Shown: piece after piece, positions 43,733 through 52,222 of the stretch
How positions within the stretch are numbered: position 1 is the stretch's first letter
Layout of the letters: each line of letters starts with the position of its first letter
The notes under the pieces: generated by a model
Database searches by the model: none
What the model was told of the DNA's origin: nothing
The model's input: only the letters and a program-made list of their open reading frames with translations
Position numbers and translations under genes: made by a program
DNA from: CF-118 sp035934385
Lineage (GTDB): Bacteria; Chloroflexota; Dormibacteria; Dormibacterales; Dormibacteraceae
DNA length: 64,000 bases
Assembly: GCA_035934385.1 (NCBI GenBank)
Contig: DASYXY010000014.1
Coordinates: 1 to 64,000, forward strand
Direction of reading: 5' to 3'

Positions 43733-44541
43733 CGCGCGATGCGATCCGCCACCGCAGCGACCCGGATCATCACGCGCACGTCGTGCACGCGCACCACATC
43801 GGCGCCGCGCAGGATCGCGGCCGCGACGGTGGCCGCCGTTCCCTCGACGCGGTCGGTGACGGGCAGGTCGAGCAGCTTGCCGATGAACGACTTGCGCGAC
43901 GTGCCGATGAGGATGGGCTGGCCGAGCTCGGCCAGCTCGGGCAGGCGGCGCATCACCTCCCAGTTGTGGTCGGCAGTCTTGCCGAATCCGATCCCCGGAT
44001 CAACAAGCACGCGCTCGGGCGGAACGCCGGCTGCGATCGCGTTGGCGGTCGCGACACGAAGGACCCGCTTGATCTCTTCCATCAGGTCGCCTGCGTACTC
44101 CGTCCCTTCCTGGTTGTGCATCAGCACGAGCGCGCAGCCGCGGCGCGCCGCGAGGTTGGCCAGCGCAGGCGATCGCTGCAGCGCCCACACGTCGTTGAGG
44201 ATCGTCGCGCCGGCCTCGACAGCCGCCTCGGCGACCTCGAGCTTGTACGTGTCGATGGATACAGGCACTTCTGACTTCCTGGCCAGGTTCTCGACCACGC
44301 GCTCCGTGCGGCTGATCTCCTCCGGCACGCTGATCGGCTCGTGGCCGGGACGCGTCGACTGGCCGCCTACGTCGAGCATCGACGCGCCCTCGCGCGCCAT
44401 GAGCAACCCTTGCGAGATCGCGGTCTCGGGATCGTCAAGGCCGTCGCCGCTGAAGGAGTCGGGGCTCGTGTTGACGATGCCCATCACGTACGTGCGCGAG
44501 CCCCAGTCGAATCGGTGACCCGCGATCTCGGCGCCCAGCAT
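43729..44541 (-). CDS. folP: Dihydropteroate synthase
   Basis: Joins the pterin pyrophosphate with p-aminobenzoate; target of sulfonamides. GIVNTSPDSFSGDG is the first signature and ASMLDVGGQSTRPG the second, with DPGIGFGKT and GTSRKSFI further on. 270 residues, ATG at 44541. A CATAAT on the minus strand ends 6 nt upstream, overlapping the murE -10 of the opposite strand. Co-transcribed with folK. Confidence 0.95.
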   Translation of the reverse strand: MLGAEIAGHRFDWGSRTYVMGIVNTSPDSFSGDGLDDPETAISQGLLMAREGASMLDVGGQSTRPGHEPISVPEEISRTERVVENLARKSEVPVSIDTYKLEVAEAAVEAGATILNDVWALQRSPALANLAARRGCALVLMHNQEGTEYAGDLMEEIKRVLRVATANAIAAGVPPERVLVDPGIGFGKTADHNWEVMRRLPELAELGQPILIGTSRKSFIGKLLDLPVTDRVEGTAATVAAAILRGADVVRVHDVRVMIRVAAVADRIAR

Positions 44542-44547
44542 TGGCCG

Positions 44548-44555
44548 ATTATGCT
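44548..44555. promoter_or_regulatory. Overlapping divergent -10 elements of folP and murE
   Basis: Minus-strand CATAAT (44548-44553, 6 nt before the folP ATG) overlaps plus-strand TATGCT (44550-44555, 6 nt before the murE GTG) by 4 bp. The two start codons are only 20 bp apart. Confidence 0.55.
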
Positions 44556-44561
44556 GCGGTC

Positions 44562-46058
44562 GTGCGACTTTCCGAGCTCGCGCGAGCGGTGCCCGGCGCG
44601 TTCGTCGACGGCGATGGCGGGGCGGAGATCACAGGCATCGAGCCCGATTCGCGGCGCGTAAAAGCGGGCGACCTGTTCGTGGCCGTACCTGGCATCCGCG
44701 CCGACGGCCACGCGTTCATCGCCGACTCGGTGGCGGCCGGCGCGGCAGCGGTGGCCGTGCAATCCGATGCGCAAGTGCCGCCCGGGGTGGCGGCCCTGCG
44801 TGTTCCGTCAACGCGCTCGGCCCTGGGGGAGCTGGCGGCGGAACTCTACGGACGGCCCGCACGCCGGCTGAACGTCGCGGGGATCACCGGCACCGACGGC
44901 AAGACCACGACCACCCACATGGCGGAGCACGTTCTCCAGGCGAGCGGCATCGTTGCCGGCGCGATGAGCACTGTGGCCTACAGCGTGGCGGGCCGCGAAT
45001 CCGACAACACGACCGGCCAGACCACGACCGAGGCGCACCAGGTCCAGGCGTGGCTCAAGCAGATGGTCGACGCGGGCGCACGGTGCGCGGTCATCGAGAC
45101 CACCTCACACGCGTTGGTCCAGGAGAGGGTGAACGCGTGCGACTTCGACGTCGCGGCTTTCACCAACGTCGGCCACGACCACCTCGACTATCACGCCACG
45201 TGGGACGACTACCTCGAGGCGAAGGCGCGACTAATCGACCTCACGGCCGGTGCCGCCGAGAAAGGGATTGAGAAAACGGCGGTCTTGAATCGCGACGACC
45301 CCAGCTACGAGCGCCTTTCGCGCCGCTCGATCTCACGCCGCTGGTCGTACGGCCTTACCACCGCGGCCGACTTTCACCCACTGGAGCTCGGCACCACCGA
45401 CACCGGCTCGCACTTCCGCTTGAAGACGCCACTCGGCGAGACATACGTGACGCTCGCCGTGCCGGCTCGCTTCAACATCTACAACGCGGTGTGCGCGGCC
45501 GGCGTGTGCATCGCCCTCGGCGTCCCTCTGGAGGACGTGGGCAGGGGGCTCGCGAGCTTCGAGGGTGTGCGCGGCCGTCTCGAGCGCGTCGACCTGGGCC
45601 AGGACTTTCGCGTGTTCATCGACTTCGCGCATTCGGCAGGCGCGCTGGCGAGTGCGCTCGCCGAGCTGCGTCCGTTCACGCGGGGCCGGCTCGTTGTCGT
45701 GTTCGGGTCGACGGCGCGCTCCGATCACGACCGCCCCGGCATGGGGCGAGCCGCGGCACAGTTCTCAGACTTTTTCATCATCACGACCGACGACCCGCTG
45801 GAGGAGGATCCGGTGGAGATCGCGCGCGACGTTCAGTCCGGCGCCGAGGGCAAGGCGCCCGGGCTCGACTACGAGATCGTCATCGACCGCCGAGCCGCCA
45901 TCCGCCGCGCGATCGAGCTCGCGCGTCCAGGCGACACGGTGCTGCTCGCGGGCAAGGGCCACGAACGTTCGATGCGCGTCGCGGGAGGGGCGGAGCCGTG
46001 GGACGAGCGCGCGGAGGCTGAGGCCGCGATCAAAGAGCGGCAGGCTGCGGCGGGCTAA
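44562..46058 (+). CDS. murE: UDP-N-acetylmuramyl-tripeptide synthetase
   Basis: Mur ligase adding the third residue of the peptidoglycan stem peptide. The ATP loop is GITGTDGKTTTTHM, and the MurE-type segments GQTTTEAH, IETTSHAL and TNVGHDHLDYH follow. Where DAP-adding enzymes carry DNPR, this protein reads TTDDPLEEDP, so the DAP-recognising Arg is absent and another diamino acid is possible. GTG at 44562 gives RLSELARAVPG, the expected N-terminus; TTG 44541 would overlap folP. About 498 residues. Its stop interlocks with thiS. Confidence 0.85.
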   Translation: MRLSELARAVPGAFVDGDGGAEITGIEPDSRRVKAGDLFVAVPGIRADGHAFIADSVAAGAAAVAVQSDAQVPPGVAALRVPSTRSALGELAAELYGRPARRLNVAGITGTDGKTTTTHMAEHVLQASGIVAGAMSTVAYSVAGRESDNTTGQTTTEAHQVQAWLKQMVDAGARCAVIETTSHALVQERVNACDFDVAAFTNVGHDHLDYHATWDDYLEAKARLIDLTAGAAEKGIEKTAVLNRDDPSYERLSRRSISRRWSYGLTTAADFHPLELGTTDTGSHFRLKTPLGETYVTLAVPARFNIYNAVCAAGVCIALGVPLEDVGRGLASFEGVRGRLERVDLGQDFRVFIDFAHSAGALASALAELRPFTRGRLVVVFGSTARSDHDRPGMGRAAAQFSDFFIITTDDPLEEDPVEIARDVQSGAEGKAPGLDYEIVIDRRAAIRRAIELARPGDTVLLAGKGHERSMRVAGGAEPWDERAEAEAAIKERQAAAG

Positions 46059-46261
46059 CCACCCCCACCGACCATGCGCACGATCTCGACCACGTCGCCG
46101 GCGCGGAGCGTGATGTCGCGATAGTGCTCGCGCGCGACGATGTCACCGTTGTGCTCGACCGCGACCGATCTCGGGTCGACGCCGAGCCGTGCCAGGTAGT
46201 CCAGTAGGTGGGTGTCCCCGTCGAGGTCCACTTGCTTGCCGTTGATGCGCAGTGCGATCAC
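46055..46261 (-). CDS. thiS: Sulfur carrier protein ThiS
   Basis: A 68-residue ubiquitin-like protein ending in VRMVGGGG, giving the C-terminal Gly-Gly that is thiocarboxylated to feed the thiazole synthase. The N-terminus is IALRINGKQVDLDG. GTG at 46261 overlaps the preceding gene's stop as GTGA. The frame is open further upstream, but that region is the coding sequence of the ThiE/TenI gene. Confidence 0.93.
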   Translation of the reverse strand: MIALRINGKQVDLDGDTHLLDYLARLGVDPRSVAVEHNGDIVAREHYRDITLRAGDVVEIVRMVGGGG

Positions 46262-46785
46262 TTGAACAACGTGATCGCGGCATAGCCGGCCGCGCCGGCT
46301 TGCTTGCATTCCTCGGCGCGCTCGACGGTCACGCCTCCGATCGCCAGCACCGGTAAACGGACGGCGCGAACGACATCCGCCAGCGCCCCGATGCCCTGCG
46401 GTTTCTCCGCCGGATGGCTGAGGCTGGGCCAGACCGGCCCGAAGATGACGTAGTCCGCGCCCTCGCGCTCGGCCGCGAGCGCCGCATTCGCCGAATGCAC
46501 CGACCGCCCGACGAGCCTCTGGCCCATCAAGGTTCGTGCCGCGGCCACGTCGATGTCGCGCTCGGGCAGGTTCACGCCGGCCGCACCGCTCGCCAACGCG
46601 ATGTCGCATCGCGAGCTGACTACTACTGGGACCGCTGCCGCGGGCACCAGCTTGTTGGCTTCGTGTTCCAGCTCCCGCGCGGTGAGGTGCGGTGCGCGGA
46701 GCTGAAGGATGGTCGCTCCTTTCTCGATCGCCACCAGGCCCGCTTCGGCGGTAGCCACAACCGCCATCGCCACCGGCGTGATCAG
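46258..46785 (-). CDS. TenI/ThiE-type thiamine biosynthesis protein
   Basis: A short TIM-barrel of the thiamine-phosphate synthase superfamily: LITPV at the N-terminus, GATILQLRAP, RLVGRSVHSANAA, GADYVIFGPVWPSLSHP and VLAIGGVTVERA. At about 175 residues it is shorter than true ThiE (~210), and the GPVWPS segment resembles TenI, the thiazole tautomerase, which suits its place between thiG and thiS. The start may be CTG 46785 overlapping the thiG stop (CTGA); GTG 46773 cuts into the first strand. Confidence 0.75.
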   Translation of the reverse strand: MITPVAMAVVATAEAGLVAIEKGATILQLRAPHLTARELEHEANKLVPAAAVPVVVSSRCDIALASGAAGVNLPERDIDVAAARTLMGQRLVGRSVHSANAALAAEREGADYVIFGPVWPSLSHPAEKPQGIGALADVVRAVRLPVLAIGGVTVERAEECKQAGAAGYAAITLFK

Positions 46786-47576
46786 GACGGTCGCGAGATC
46801 CCCTCCGTCGGCGAGCTTGGGCTGGCGCCCGCGCGCCGAGGGATGCGGCCCGCCGTAAAGGCCTTGCGACCCGCCTGCACGCCGTCCCTTATCGCTTCGG
46901 CCATCAGCACCGGGTCGCGTGCCATAGCGATTGCGGTGTTCACGAGCACGGCGTCCGCCCCAAGCTCCATGGCGAGTGCGGCGTCGGACGGAGCGCCGAT
47001 GCCGGCGTCGACGACGACCGGCACCTTCGAGTCGTTGACGATGATCCGGATCGAGTCCAGTGTTTGCAGGCCCTGGCCGGAGCCGATGGGAGAACCCAGC
47101 GGCATCACCGTGACGGTCCCGATCTCCTCGAGCTTCTTCGCAAGCACAGGGTCGGCATTGATGTATGGCAGCACCTGGAACCCCTCGGCGACCAGCACGC
47201 GCGCCGCCTTCAAGGTCTCCTCAGGGTCAGGCAGCAGATACCGCGGGTCGGGGATGACCTCAAGCTTCACCCAGTCGGAGAGGCCCATCGAGCGCGCCAG
47301 CCGCGCGATCCGGATGGCCTCGTCGGCGGTCCGGCAGCCGGCGGTGTTGGGAAGGATGCGAAACCGCCGCCAGTCGATGACGTCGAGGATCGTCTTCTTC
47401 TTCGGATTGTCGAGGTCCAGGCGCCGCAATGCGACCGTGACCAGCTCGCAGCCGGAAGCCTCGAGCGAGGCGACCATCGTGGCGTCATCGGCGTACTTCC
47501 CGGTACCCACGAAAAGGCGCGAGCGCAGCTCGGTGTCCGCTATCACCAGGGTGTCCGGCGCGGTGGCTGTCTGCAC
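46782..47576 (-). CDS. thiG: Thiazole synthase
   Basis: Builds the thiamine thiazole from deoxyxylulose phosphate, dehydroglycine and ThiS-thiocarboxylate. Signatures: RLFVGTGKYAD, ILPNTAGCRTADEA, the Schiff-base Lys in DWVKLEVI, GFQVLPYINADP and VPVVVDAGIGAPSDAA. 264 residues. GTG at 47576 lies 9 nt after TATTCT, so the operon thiG-thiE/tenI-thiS appears leaderless and has no room for a TPP riboswitch. thiH/thiO and thiF are not in the window. Confidence 0.95.
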   Translation of the reverse strand: MQTATAPDTLVIADTELRSRLFVGTGKYADDATMVASLEASGCELVTVALRRLDLDNPKKKTILDVIDWRRFRILPNTAGCRTADEAIRIARLARSMGLSDWVKLEVIPDPRYLLPDPEETLKAARVLVAEGFQVLPYINADPVLAKKLEEIGTVTVMPLGSPIGSGQGLQTLDSIRIIVNDSKVPVVVDAGIGAPSDAALAMELGADAVLVNTAIAMARDPVLMAEAIRDGVQAGRKAFTAGRIPRRAGASPSSPTEGISRPS

Positions 47577-47585
47577 GACAGCCCA

Positions 47586-47591
47586 AGAATA
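47586..47591 (-). promoter_or_regulatory. -10 element of the thi operon (leaderless)
   Basis: TATTCT on the minus strand, 9 nt before the thiG GTG; it lies in the 22-bp gap behind the Nudix gene. Confidence 0.5.
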
Positions 47592-47598
47592 CGTCGCT

Positions 47599-48024
47599 CT
47601 AGGGCAGAGACTGCTGAGCGATGAGCGCCTTGTCGCGTTCGTATGAGAGCCGCTTCACCGCGTCCGCAACCGAGAGCCAGGACATGCGGTCGACCTCACC
47701 GCCGGGGCGGAACCGCCCGCTGATGACCTCCATCACCCAGTAGCACGCGACCTTGTTGCGGCCGCGCCGGTCGACGTAAGCCGTGCAGCCGAGCTGCCGC
47801 ACGAGCTCGCATCGGAACCCGGTCTCTTCCTTGACCTCGCGGAGTGCGCACTCCTCGGGCGTTTCGTCCGGGTCGACCTTGCCCTTGGGCAGGGTCCAGT
47901 CGTCATACGCGGGTCGATGCACGACTGCGATCTCGGTTTGACCCGATGAGCCTTCACGGCAGACGACCCCCCCGGCCGCCTTGACGACGTTGACGTCCGT
48001 CACTTCAAGAATCTTTGTGGCCAC
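47599..48024 (-). CDS. Nudix hydrolase
   Basis: Full Nudix box: Gly at GKVDPDETPEECALREVKEE, ending in TGF, giving the G-x5-E-x7-REUxEExGU pattern. It hydrolyses a nucleoside-diphosphate-linked substrate; candidates include Ap4A or oxidised nucleotides, not resolvable here. 141 residues. GTG start at 48024 with a good SD (GAAGGAG) upstream, in contrast to many leaderless genes nearby. It is 22 bp upstream of thiG on the same strand. Confidence 0.9.
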   Translation of the reverse strand: MATKILEVTDVNVVKAAGGVVCREGSSGQTEIAVVHRPAYDDWTLPKGKVDPDETPEECALREVKEETGFRCELVRQLGCTAYVDRRGRNKVACYWVMEVISGRFRPGGEVDRMSWLSVADAVKRLSYERDKALIAQQSLP

Positions 48025-48149
48025 CCTTGCTCCTTCAACTGCTGCAACGCTGTGCTATGGCGGATCTTTTGAAGACGATTCAATCGAGTGGCGGGCTCGT
48101 CAGTGAGTTTACCCCGACCGCGATCGCGATACGCCTCGGACTTTTGTGT

Positions 48150-49004
48150 CTACAGCTGACCAGCGAGCCTGATCTGCCTGCGCAGGACGTATCGGCTCGC
48201 GAGGTTGATGACCAGCACGAGCGCGACGAGCACGAGCGCGGCGCCCCAAGCTTGCTCCTGCAGCGACGGATACGGCGTCAGCGCGAACTTGTAGACCGTC
48301 AGCGGCAGCGCGGCGAGCGGCTGTGTGGGGTCGAAGCTCAGGAAGGGATTGCCGAAGCCCGTGAACAGCAGCGGCGCGGTCTCACCTGAGGCTCGTGCCA
48401 CCGAGAGAAGCGAGCCGGTGATGACGCCCGGCGCCGCCGCCGGCAGCACCAGCTGCAACGAGACTCGCCACCGGGGCAGCCCCAGGGCGAGACCGGACTC
48501 ACGCAGGCCGCCCGGTATGAGCCGTACCGCGCTCTCGGTGGTACGGACGACGATCGGCAGCATCAACACCGCCAGGGCGCCAGAGCCCGCGAGGCCCGAG
48601 AAGTGATGAAACGGCGCCACAAGCAGCGCGTACGCGAAGAGTCCGACCGCGATCGATGGAGTGCCCACGAGCACATCGCTCGCGAGTCGCGCGGTGTCCG
48701 CCCAGCGGCCGCCGGGATACTCGGCCAGGAAGATGCCACCGAGGATGCCGACCGGCACCGCCCCCAGCGACGCGATGCCGACGATGATCAGGGTGCCCGT
48801 GATCGCGTGGGCGATGCCGGCGCCGGGGATTCCGACCGGACGCTCAACGTTGGTGAAGAACTCAGGGTGGATGACCGCGGGCCATCCCTTCGACACCGTG
48901 AACCACAACACGAGCCCGAGCGGAACCAGCGCCAACAGGGTCAGCAGATACACGACGACGCCCCAGGCGCTGCTCGCGATTCCACGCGTGAGGTTGTGCG
49001 TCAT
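48150..49004 (-). CDS. pstA: Phosphate ABC transporter permease PstA
   Basis: Six hydrophobic helices with the permease EAA-like loop (GLRESGLALGLPRWRVSLQLVLP). The opening SSAWGVVVYLLTLLALVPL and later YPGGRWADTARLASDVLVGTPS are PstA-type. 284 residues. ATG overlaps the pstC stop (ATGA). It forms the channel with PstC for PstS-delivered phosphate. The 125 bp after its stop hold the Nudix promoter; no T-tract hairpin seen. Confidence 0.94.
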   Translation of the reverse strand: MTHNLTRGIASSAWGVVVYLLTLLALVPLGLVLWFTVSKGWPAVIHPEFFTNVERPVGIPGAGIAHAITGTLIIVGIASLGAVPVGILGGIFLAEYPGGRWADTARLASDVLVGTPSIAVGLFAYALLVAPFHHFSGLAGSGALAVLMLPIVVRTTESAVRLIPGGLRESGLALGLPRWRVSLQLVLPAAAPGVITGSLLSVARASGETAPLLFTGFGNPFLSFDPTQPLAALPLTVYKFALTPYPSLQEQAWGAALVLVALVLVINLASRYVLRRQIRLAGQL

Positions 49005-49927
49005 ATCGCGGCCCTGGCTGCGGCCGACCGAACCAGCAGCAGCGCGATGACGTTGACAGTAAGGGTCACCAGGATCAGCACGAGGCCGAGCTCAACGAGG
49101 GCGGCGGGATAGATCGGGCCGGTCGCCTCGGTGAACTCGTTGGCGATCACGCTCGCGAGCGTGTACGCGGGGTAGAAGATCGAGTGCGGGATCTCGTAGC
49201 GATTGCCGATCACCATCGTCACCGCGATCGTTTCGCCGAGCGCGCGACCCAACGCGAGGATTACTGCACCGAAGATGCCTGCTCGCGCCGACGGCAGGAT
49301 GACGCCCCACGTCGTCTCCCACCACGTCGCGCCGAGCGCGACGGCGTTCTCCTTCAGGCCTCGCGGCACGGCGCGGATGACGTCACGCGAGACCGCGCTG
49401 AGGGTCGGCAGGATCATCACCGCAAGCACGAGGGAGGCTGTGAAGAGGCTCGTCTGGCGCGCCGGCCCGGCGAGGAACGAGATCGCACCAAGCCGGTCGC
49501 TGATCGGGGTCTCGATATGCTGGAGCGACCAGGGCGCGAGCACGTACAGAGCCCACACGCCGTAAACCACGCTCGGGATCGCGGCCAGGAGCTCGATCGC
49601 GGTGCCGATCACGCTGCGGATGCCGGCCTGGCCCTGCTCGGCAAGCGCTATGGCCACGGCCACCCCGATCGGCAGCGCGATCGCGAGGGCGATGAAGCTG
49701 GTCGCGACCGTGCCGAAGATCGCCGGTAGGGCAGCGAAGCTGGAGGTCACCGGGTTCCAGTCCGTGCCCGTCAGAAATCCGAACCCGAACGTGCTCAAGG
49801 CCGGAGTCGCCTGCTGCAGCAGCACGAGCACGATGACGACCAGGGCCGCCGGCGCCGCCGCCGCCACAGTGCCGATCACTGTTCGGAATCGGTCCGGTGG
49901 GCGCGGCGACGAGATCGGGACAGCCAT
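49001..49927 (-). CDS. pstC: Phosphate ABC transporter permease PstC
   Basis: Six TM helices beginning with VIGTVAAAAPAALVVIVLVLL. Typical segments: ELLAAIPSVVYGVWALYVL, GLKENAVALGATWWETTWGVILP (cytoplasmic loop contacting PstB) and ALGRALGETIAVTMVIGN. ATG at 49927 is chosen because residues further upstream in the open frame overlap the phoB-like gene region and are not conserved. About 308 residues. Confidence 0.94.
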   Translation of the reverse strand: MAVPISSPRPPDRFRTVIGTVAAAAPAALVVIVLVLLQQATPALSTFGFGFLTGTDWNPVTSSFAALPAIFGTVATSFIALAIALPIGVAVAIALAEQGQAGIRSVIGTAIELLAAIPSVVYGVWALYVLAPWSLQHIETPISDRLGAISFLAGPARQTSLFTASLVLAVMILPTLSAVSRDVIRAVPRGLKENAVALGATWWETTWGVILPSARAGIFGAVILALGRALGETIAVTMVIGNRYEIPHSIFYPAYTLASVIANEFTEATGPIYPAALVELGLVLILVTLTVNVIALLLVRSAAARAAI

Positions 49928-49950
49928 CACGCGCGAAGCGGCGCCCAAGC

Positions 49951-50682
49951 TTATCGGGCGGGCGTGAGGGCGTTCTTCAGGTCGAGCCGGTAGCCGATTC
50001 CGCGCACCGTGACGATCTCGAAGGATCGGCTCGCACCGAACTTCTCGCGCAGCCACCTGATGTGCACGTCCACGGTCTTCCGGTCACCGGAGAACTCATG
50101 CCCCCACACGTTCTCGAGCAGGATGTCGCGCGTCTGCACGCGGCCCGGATGGGCGACGAGGTAGGACAGGAGATCGAACTCGCGCACGGCGAGCTTCACG
50201 TCCTGACCGTTGAGGATCACTCGTCGCGCAGCACGGTCGACGGTCAGGTCTCCGAACGTCTCGCGCTCTGGTGGTGCCTTCGGCTCGTTCGAGTCAGGCT
50301 GCGCCCGCCTCAGCACGGCGTTGACCCTCGCCAGCACCTCCCGCACCGAGAATGGCTTCGTGATGTAGTCGTCGGCGCCCAACTCCAGGCCGACGATCTT
50401 GTCGATCTCGGCGTCCTTGGCGGTGATCATGATGATCGGCACCCGGCTGTTCCTGCGCAGCGCCCGGCAGAAGTCGAAGCCGCTCATGCCCGGAAGCATC
50501 AGGTCGAGCAGGATCAGGTCGGGCCGCGAGGTTCTTGCCGTGCGCAGACCGGCCGCGCCGTCGCTGGCCTCCTGCACGGTGAAGCCTGCCGTCGAGAGGT
50601 TGTACTTCAACATCTCGCGGATGCCCTCGTCGTCCTCCACCACCAGCACGCGGCCCGCATTGCCGTTGTGGCTGCGCGTCAT
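49951..50682 (-). CDS. Phosphate regulon response regulator PhoB/PhoP-like
   Basis: Canonical receiver (VLVVEDDEG, phosphoacceptor in ILLDLMLPGMSG, IMITAKD, YITKPFS) plus OmpR winged helix (VREFDLLSYLVAHPG, DVHIRWLREKFG, VRGIGYRLD). 243 residues. It lies within phoR / pstB-phoU-phoB-pstC-pstA, so it should bind the Pho boxes at 52223 and 53321. ATG at 50682 overlaps the phoU stop. Confidence 0.93.
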   Translation of the reverse strand: MTRSHNGNAGRVLVVEDDEGIREMLKYNLSTAGFTVQEASDGAAGLRTARTSRPDLILLDLMLPGMSGFDFCRALRRNSRVPIIMITAKDAEIDKIVGLELGADDYITKPFSVREVLARVNAVLRRAQPDSNEPKAPPERETFGDLTVDRAARRVILNGQDVKLAVREFDLLSYLVAHPGRVQTRDILLENVWGHEFSGDRKTVDVHIRWLREKFGASRSFEIVTVRGIGYRLDLKNALTPAR

Positions 50683-51341
50683 CCGAGCTCGACCACCTGT
50701 CCGGATTCGAGGAAGACGATGTCCTCGGCCACGTTGGTGACCCGGTCGGAGATGCGCTCGAGGTTGTGAGCAACGAGCAGCAGTGTCACCGCGCGCAGCG
50801 CGCTGTCGCTGTCCGCGTGACCGTTGCCCATCTCCTTGACCTGGTCGTCGAACACGCGGTGCCAGAGGCGGTCGACCTCGTTGTCGCGGCCCGCCACCTC
50901 TCGCGCGCGCATCTCGTTCTCGTCGATCAGGGCCTCCAGGATGTCGTGTACCTGTCCAATCGCGAGCTCGCCCATCAGGCCGAACTCCGCACGCAGCGGC
51001 TGATCAGGCAGCGCGACCAGGGTCGTGGTCATGCGCGCGATGCGCACCGCGTAGTCGCCCATGCGCTCCAGCTCGGTGGCGATGTATTGGATGCCCATCA
51101 AGTGGCGGAGGTCGCGCGCCACGGGCTGCTGGGTGGAGATGACCATGAAGACCTGCTCCCGGATCTGCCGGAACAGCTCGTTGAGGTACTGGTCCTGTGA
51201 ACGCACCTTCTCGGCGGCGGAGCCGTCGCGCCGGCGGAGCGCATCGAGGGCGGCCTCGATCTGCGACTCCACCAGAGTGCCCATGCGGACCAGCGATTCG
51301 CGAAGACTCGCGAGCTCCTTCTCAAAGGTCAGTCGCGGCAC
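50679..51341 (-). CDS. phoU: Phosphate signalling protein PhoU
   Basis: Two repeats of the PhoU three-helix bundle: the first contains TFEKELASLRESLVRMGTLVE and a metal-binding cluster around EKVRSQDQYLNEL; the second has GDYAVRIARM and a late MERISDRVTNVAEDIVF-like helix (here LERISDRVTNVAEDIVF). PhoU connects PstB activity to PhoR, repressing the regulon in high phosphate. 220 residues, ATG 12 bp after pstB. Confidence 0.94.
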   Translation of the reverse strand: MPRLTFEKELASLRESLVRMGTLVESQIEAALDALRRRDGSAAEKVRSQDQYLNELFRQIREQVFMVISTQQPVARDLRHLMGIQYIATELERMGDYAVRIARMTTTLVALPDQPLRAEFGLMGELAIGQVHDILEALIDENEMRAREVAGRDNEVDRLWHRVFDDQVKEMGNGHADSDSALRAVTLLLVAHNLERISDRVTNVAEDIVFLESGQVVELG

Positions 51342-51352
51342 TTAGTGGCCCA

Positions 51353-52198
51353 CTAGCCGAAACGTCCGGTGATGTATGCCTCTGTGCGGTGATCCTGCGG
51401 GGCGTTGAACAGGTCAGCCGTCGGCGCAAACTCGACCAGCTCCCCGTATCGGTGCTCGGGGTTCATGAGCATGAACGCGGTGAAGTCAGAAACGCGTGCG
51501 GCCTGCTGCATGTTGTGGGTGACGATGACGATCGTGAAGTCCTGGGTCAGCGTGGACATGAGGTCTTCGATCTTCGTGGTGGCGATCGGGTCCAGCGCCG
51601 AGCACGGCTCGTCCATGAGGATGACCTCGGGGCTGACCGCGATGCACCGCGCGATCGCAAGCCGCTGCTGCTGACCGCCCGACAGCGAGGCCGCCGGCTC
51701 GTGCAGGCGGTCTTTGACCTCGTCCCACAACGCCGCTCGCTGGAGGCTTTCCTCGACCGCGGCCCTGGTCCTCGCCTGCGGCCAGCCGAGGAGCCGTGGC
51801 GCGAATGCGACGTTGTCGCGTATGGACATCGGAAACGGGCTGGGGCGCTGGAAGACCATCCCCACCTTCTGCCGGAGCTCGAGCAGCCGCCTGGTGGTGA
51901 CGATGTCGACGCCGCCGTCGAGCAGCACCGAACCCTGGGCTCGCGCCCCCGGGACCAGGTCGTACATGCGGTTGAAAACCCGGAGCAACGTGCTCTTGCC
52001 GCAACCCGAGGGCCCGATGATCGCCGTGATCTTCTTCTCGGGGATGTCGAAGTTGACGTCGTTCAGCGCCTGGGAGCGGCCGTAGAAGAAGGACAGGGCA
52101 TGGACGTTGAGCTTGGCCGGCGCGGCCCCCGGCAGTGTGTGCAGCTCCGGCCTCCCTGGTTGCAGAACCGACTGGTCGATTGGTCTGCGGTCAGCCAC
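51353..52198 (-). CDS. pstB: Phosphate ABC transporter ATP-binding protein PstB
   Basis: Walker A GPSGCGKSTLLRVFNRM, Q-loop region VGMVFQRPSPFPMSI, signature LSGGQQQRLAIARCI, Walker B VILMDEPCSALDP and the His switch VTHNM. 281 residues; an unconserved N-terminal ~28 residues precede the ATPase. GTG at 52198 lies 9 nt after TATTGT, with a three-repeat Pho-box array just upstream, so pstB starts its own phosphate-controlled transcript. Confidence 0.96.
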   Translation of the reverse strand: MADRRPIDQSVLQPGRPELHTLPGAAPAKLNVHALSFFYGRSQALNDVNFDIPEKKITAIIGPSGCGKSTLLRVFNRMYDLVPGARAQGSVLLDGGVDIVTTRRLLELRQKVGMVFQRPSPFPMSIRDNVAFAPRLLGWPQARTRAAVEESLQRAALWDEVKDRLHEPAASLSGGQQQRLAIARCIAVSPEVILMDEPCSALDPIATTKIEDLMSTLTQDFTIVIVTHNMQQAARVSDFTAFMLMNPEHRYGELVEFAPTADLFNAPQDHRTEAYITGRFG

Positions 52199-52207
52199 CC
52201 GGGATCC

Positions 52208-52213
52208 ACAATA
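52208..52213 (-). promoter_or_regulatory. -10 element of pstB (leaderless)
   Basis: TATTGT on the minus strand, 9 nt before the GTG of pstB and 9 nt after the last Pho-box repeat; the array takes the place of a -35 element. Confidence 0.6.
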
Positions 52214-52222
52214 CCCGGCCCC

